This document shows positions 32,256-32,387 of a DNA stretch of 32,387 nucleotides, piece after piece. The notes under the pieces are model-generated. The model did not search any database, was not told the DNA's origin, and saw nothing but the letters and a program-made list of their open reading frames with translations. The position numbers and the translations under genes were made by a program. The stretch comes from Streptococcaceae bacterium (GTDB lineage: Bacteria > Bacillota > Bacilli > Lactobacillales > Streptococcaceae), in contig JAIRWF010000013.1 of NCBI GenBank assembly GCA_031253335.1, positions 1-32,387 of the forward strand, written 5' to 3'. Within the stretch, counting starts at the first letter, position 1; each line of letters begins with the position of its first letter.

Positions 32256-32387
32256 AGCTGTCTCACAAGAGACCGCACTAGCTCTTTGAAAACTGAATAT
32301 TACTTCAAAACGAACCAGATTGGATAGAGATATTCAATCAAAACAAGAAATTATCGCAAGATAATTCCAAGTCAATTTTATGAAAAT
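32256..32387 (+). ncRNA. 16S rRNA leader (boxA and processing hairpins); 16S starts beyond the window
   Basis: boxA-like GCTCTTTGAAAA (32281-32292) is followed by TGAATAT/ATATTCA pairing (32294-32300/32331-32337) and a perfect AATTATC-GCAA-GATAATT hairpin (32349-32366). These are features of lactococcal rrn leaders. The window ends before a recognisable 16S start. Confidence 0.75.

Noticed and set aside
32256-32387. 16S rRNA gene in the window
   Set aside because: Only the leader is present; the conserved 16S 5' end is not seen before base 32387.

Overview
The window looks like a chromosomal segment of a Lactococcus-like member of the Streptococcaceae. The evidence is the family flavour of LspA, the LiaFSR (CesSR-like) system and ComX, the conserved ferredoxin / SAG1386-family / cmk block, the mannose PTS followed by a DUF956 gene, and a ComX gene directly upstream of an rRNA operon leader. 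Genus is inferred from remembered protein families, not from a search.

Region 1 (1-9870) is accessory surface biology. It holds the 3' part of a giant serine-rich-repeat (SRR) adhesin: a 10-residue [10 protein letters not shown] repeat, two folded beta modules, and an LPLTA-type sorting tail. Next comes a four-gene coupled operon with a small single-pass membrane protein and three tandem Gtf3/Nss-like glycosyltransferases, probably the glycosylation machinery for the SRR stalk. A GC-rich, hairpin-dense intergenic element follows. The region closes with a second 1268-aa Ser/Glu-rich protein that has neither a signal peptide nor a functional wall anchor. Accessory Sec genes are not in the window and could lie upstream.

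Region 2 (9898-18329) contains radC, def, gyrB, a CDF metal exporter, manO and the manLMN mannose/glucose PTS with an unusually long extracellular loop in ManN, then ferredoxin on the minus strand.

Region 3 (18362-31380) is read on the plus strand. It contains a LysM-like SAG1386-family protein, cmk, an LCP-family wall-polymer protein, a DUF59 Fe-S assembly factor and glmS (under a promoter flanked by NagR-like sites). The mannitol genes follow: mtlA, a single-chain EIICBA with a cre site and a structured leader, and mtlD. Then come a UDG-family protein, lspA, an RluD-type pseudouridine synthase, and liaF-liaS-liaR.

Region 4 (31381-32387) is comX, preceded by two very short upstream ORFs and a dyad over its -35 box. 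After it come the promoter, boxA and leader of an rRNA operon; the window ends just before the expected start of 16S rRNA.

The most striking cross-cutting signal is regulatory. Eight genes (def, gyrB, the CDF exporter, manO, fer, the LCP gene, the UDG gene and liaF) have a TGnTATAAT-type extended -10 box ending exactly 6 or 7 nt before the ATG with no Shine-Dalgarno sequence, which is the geometry of leaderless mRNAs. In several cases this box is fused directly to the terminator of the preceding gene.
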